From Microvirga sp. 3-52 (GTDB lineage: Bacteria; Pseudomonadota; Alphaproteobacteria; Rhizobiales; Beijerinckiaceae), in the NCBI RefSeq assembly GCF_018383585.1, contig NZ_JAHAMK010000002.1, forward strand, positions 235,396-299,395: 64,000 nt of DNA, in the 5' to 3' direction. Position numbers and translations under genes: made by a program. Positions 63,601 to 64,000 of the stretch are shown here, piece by piece. Positions within the stretch are counted from its first letter, which is position 1. The number at the start of each line of letters is the position of its first letter. The notes beneath the pieces are model-generated. The model made no database searches and was not told where the DNA came from. It worked only from the letters and a program-made list of their open reading frames with translations.

Positions 63601-64000
63601 TCACCACCGATACCGCAGACTTGCGATGACCTTGCGGCCCTCATCGAAGTAACAATAGTTGGACGTGCAGACTTGGCCGTCCTCGTCGAGCAGGTTCGTG
63701 GCATTCACCTGGAAGCGCAGCCCCTTGAGGCTCGGATTGATGTTCTCGAGATCATAGCGTATCGCAGCATCGAGATAGGTGCGAGGCTCGTTCTCGATCA
63801 CAAGGCGGTTGAGGTTGTCCCCGAAGCTGGAGCCGACATAGCGCACGCCGCCCGCGATGCCGAGGCCCTTGGCGGGTCCTTCCTGAACCGTGTAATCGAG
63901 CCAGAGTGATGCAAGATGGTAAGGTACGCTCGTCAGCCGGTTACCAACGGTTTCGGGGGTCAGCTTCTCGATGCGTGCATCGGTATAGGAATAGGAAGCC
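63601..64000 (-). CDS. TonB-dependent siderophore receptor, 3' end (partial, cut by the window edge)
   Basis: The last 132 codons of an outer-membrane receptor barrel, running to the end of the window. SLWLDYTVQEGPAKGLGI aligns with SGWLDYTVQEGPFKGLGL of the receptor at 37099-39279, and both end in an aromatic residue (RYRW here). A Cys pair in an external loop (CTSNYC) also has a counterpart (CDTQYTC). The start and plug domain lie outside the window. It is co-transcribed with the MFS carrier. Confidence 0.88.
   Translation of the reverse strand, partial: ASYSYTDARIEKLTPETVGNRLTSVPYHLASLWLDYTVQEGPAKGLGIAGGVRYVGSSFGDNLNRLVIENEPRTYLDAAIRYDLENINPSLKGLRFQVNATNLLDEDGQVCTSNYCYFDEGRKVIASLRYRW

Overview
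The window is GC-rich, densely packed chromosomal DNA. Its gene content (NasST-controlled nitrate assimilation, many ABC importers, Tat-type binding proteins, hydroxamate siderophore uptake) fits an alphaproteobacterium of the Hyphomicrobiales, perhaps close to Microvirga, Bosea or Methylobacterium. That placement is inference from gene content and style. I saw no rRNA, tRNA, CRISPR array, phage or intact insertion sequence.

Layout. (1) 92-7948: hexuronate catabolism. A minus-strand operon (uxaC, binding protein, ATPase, two permeases) diverges from a GntR regulator and uxuA around a UxuR-like operator. Fructuronate reductase (uxuB) is not in the window. (2) 7949-10721: a cluster of palindromic repeats, an M20 amidohydrolase and an SDR-fold protein. 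(3) 10708-23757, all minus strand: nasT-nasS, then a leader RNA, then nrtA-nrtB-nrtC-nirB-nirD-nasA-cysG-hemD. This takes nitrate from import through nitrite to ammonium and also makes the siroheme that NirB needs. The leader carries two small hairpins with A-N-N-G-N-N hexaloops, the kind of target ANTAR proteins such as NasT bind, next to a U-tract. (4) 24091-32996: a FadR-type regulator, a Dpp/Opp-type importer, a leaderless gamma-glutamyltransferase-like enzyme and a DUF1028 protein, which together suggest uptake and cytoplasmic hydrolysis of gamma-glutamyl compounds. (5) 33065-36183: a TSUP permease, an OGFr-domain protein and an ABC exporter. (6) 36239-43846: ferric hydroxamate uptake (fhuC, TonB receptor, fhuD, fhuB, siderophore-interacting protein) around an AT-rich control region with four phased TAAA repeats. 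(7) 43905-57810: the most unusual locus. A GntR-family regulator with an unfamiliar sensor domain sits between a Dpp-type importer plus M32 carboxypeptidase (minus strand) and six plus-strand enzymes: creatininase-family hydrolase, PanE-like reductase, SDR, cyclic-imidase/PgdA-like deacetylase, DmpA-like P1 peptidase and isoaspartyl peptidase. (8) 57899-64000: an exported cyclase-family protein, an SDR, a YbaK-type protein, an RTX protein, an MFS transporter and the 3' end of a second TonB receptor.

The best candidate for an undescribed system is region 7, which I read as import and breakdown of peptides carrying cyclised or iso-linked residues (imide, isoaspartyl, beta or D linkages). Other leads are the nas leader RNA, a chemoreceptor relic at 43905-44079, a possible MITE at 2948-3170 and the phased iron-control repeats at 39401-39445.
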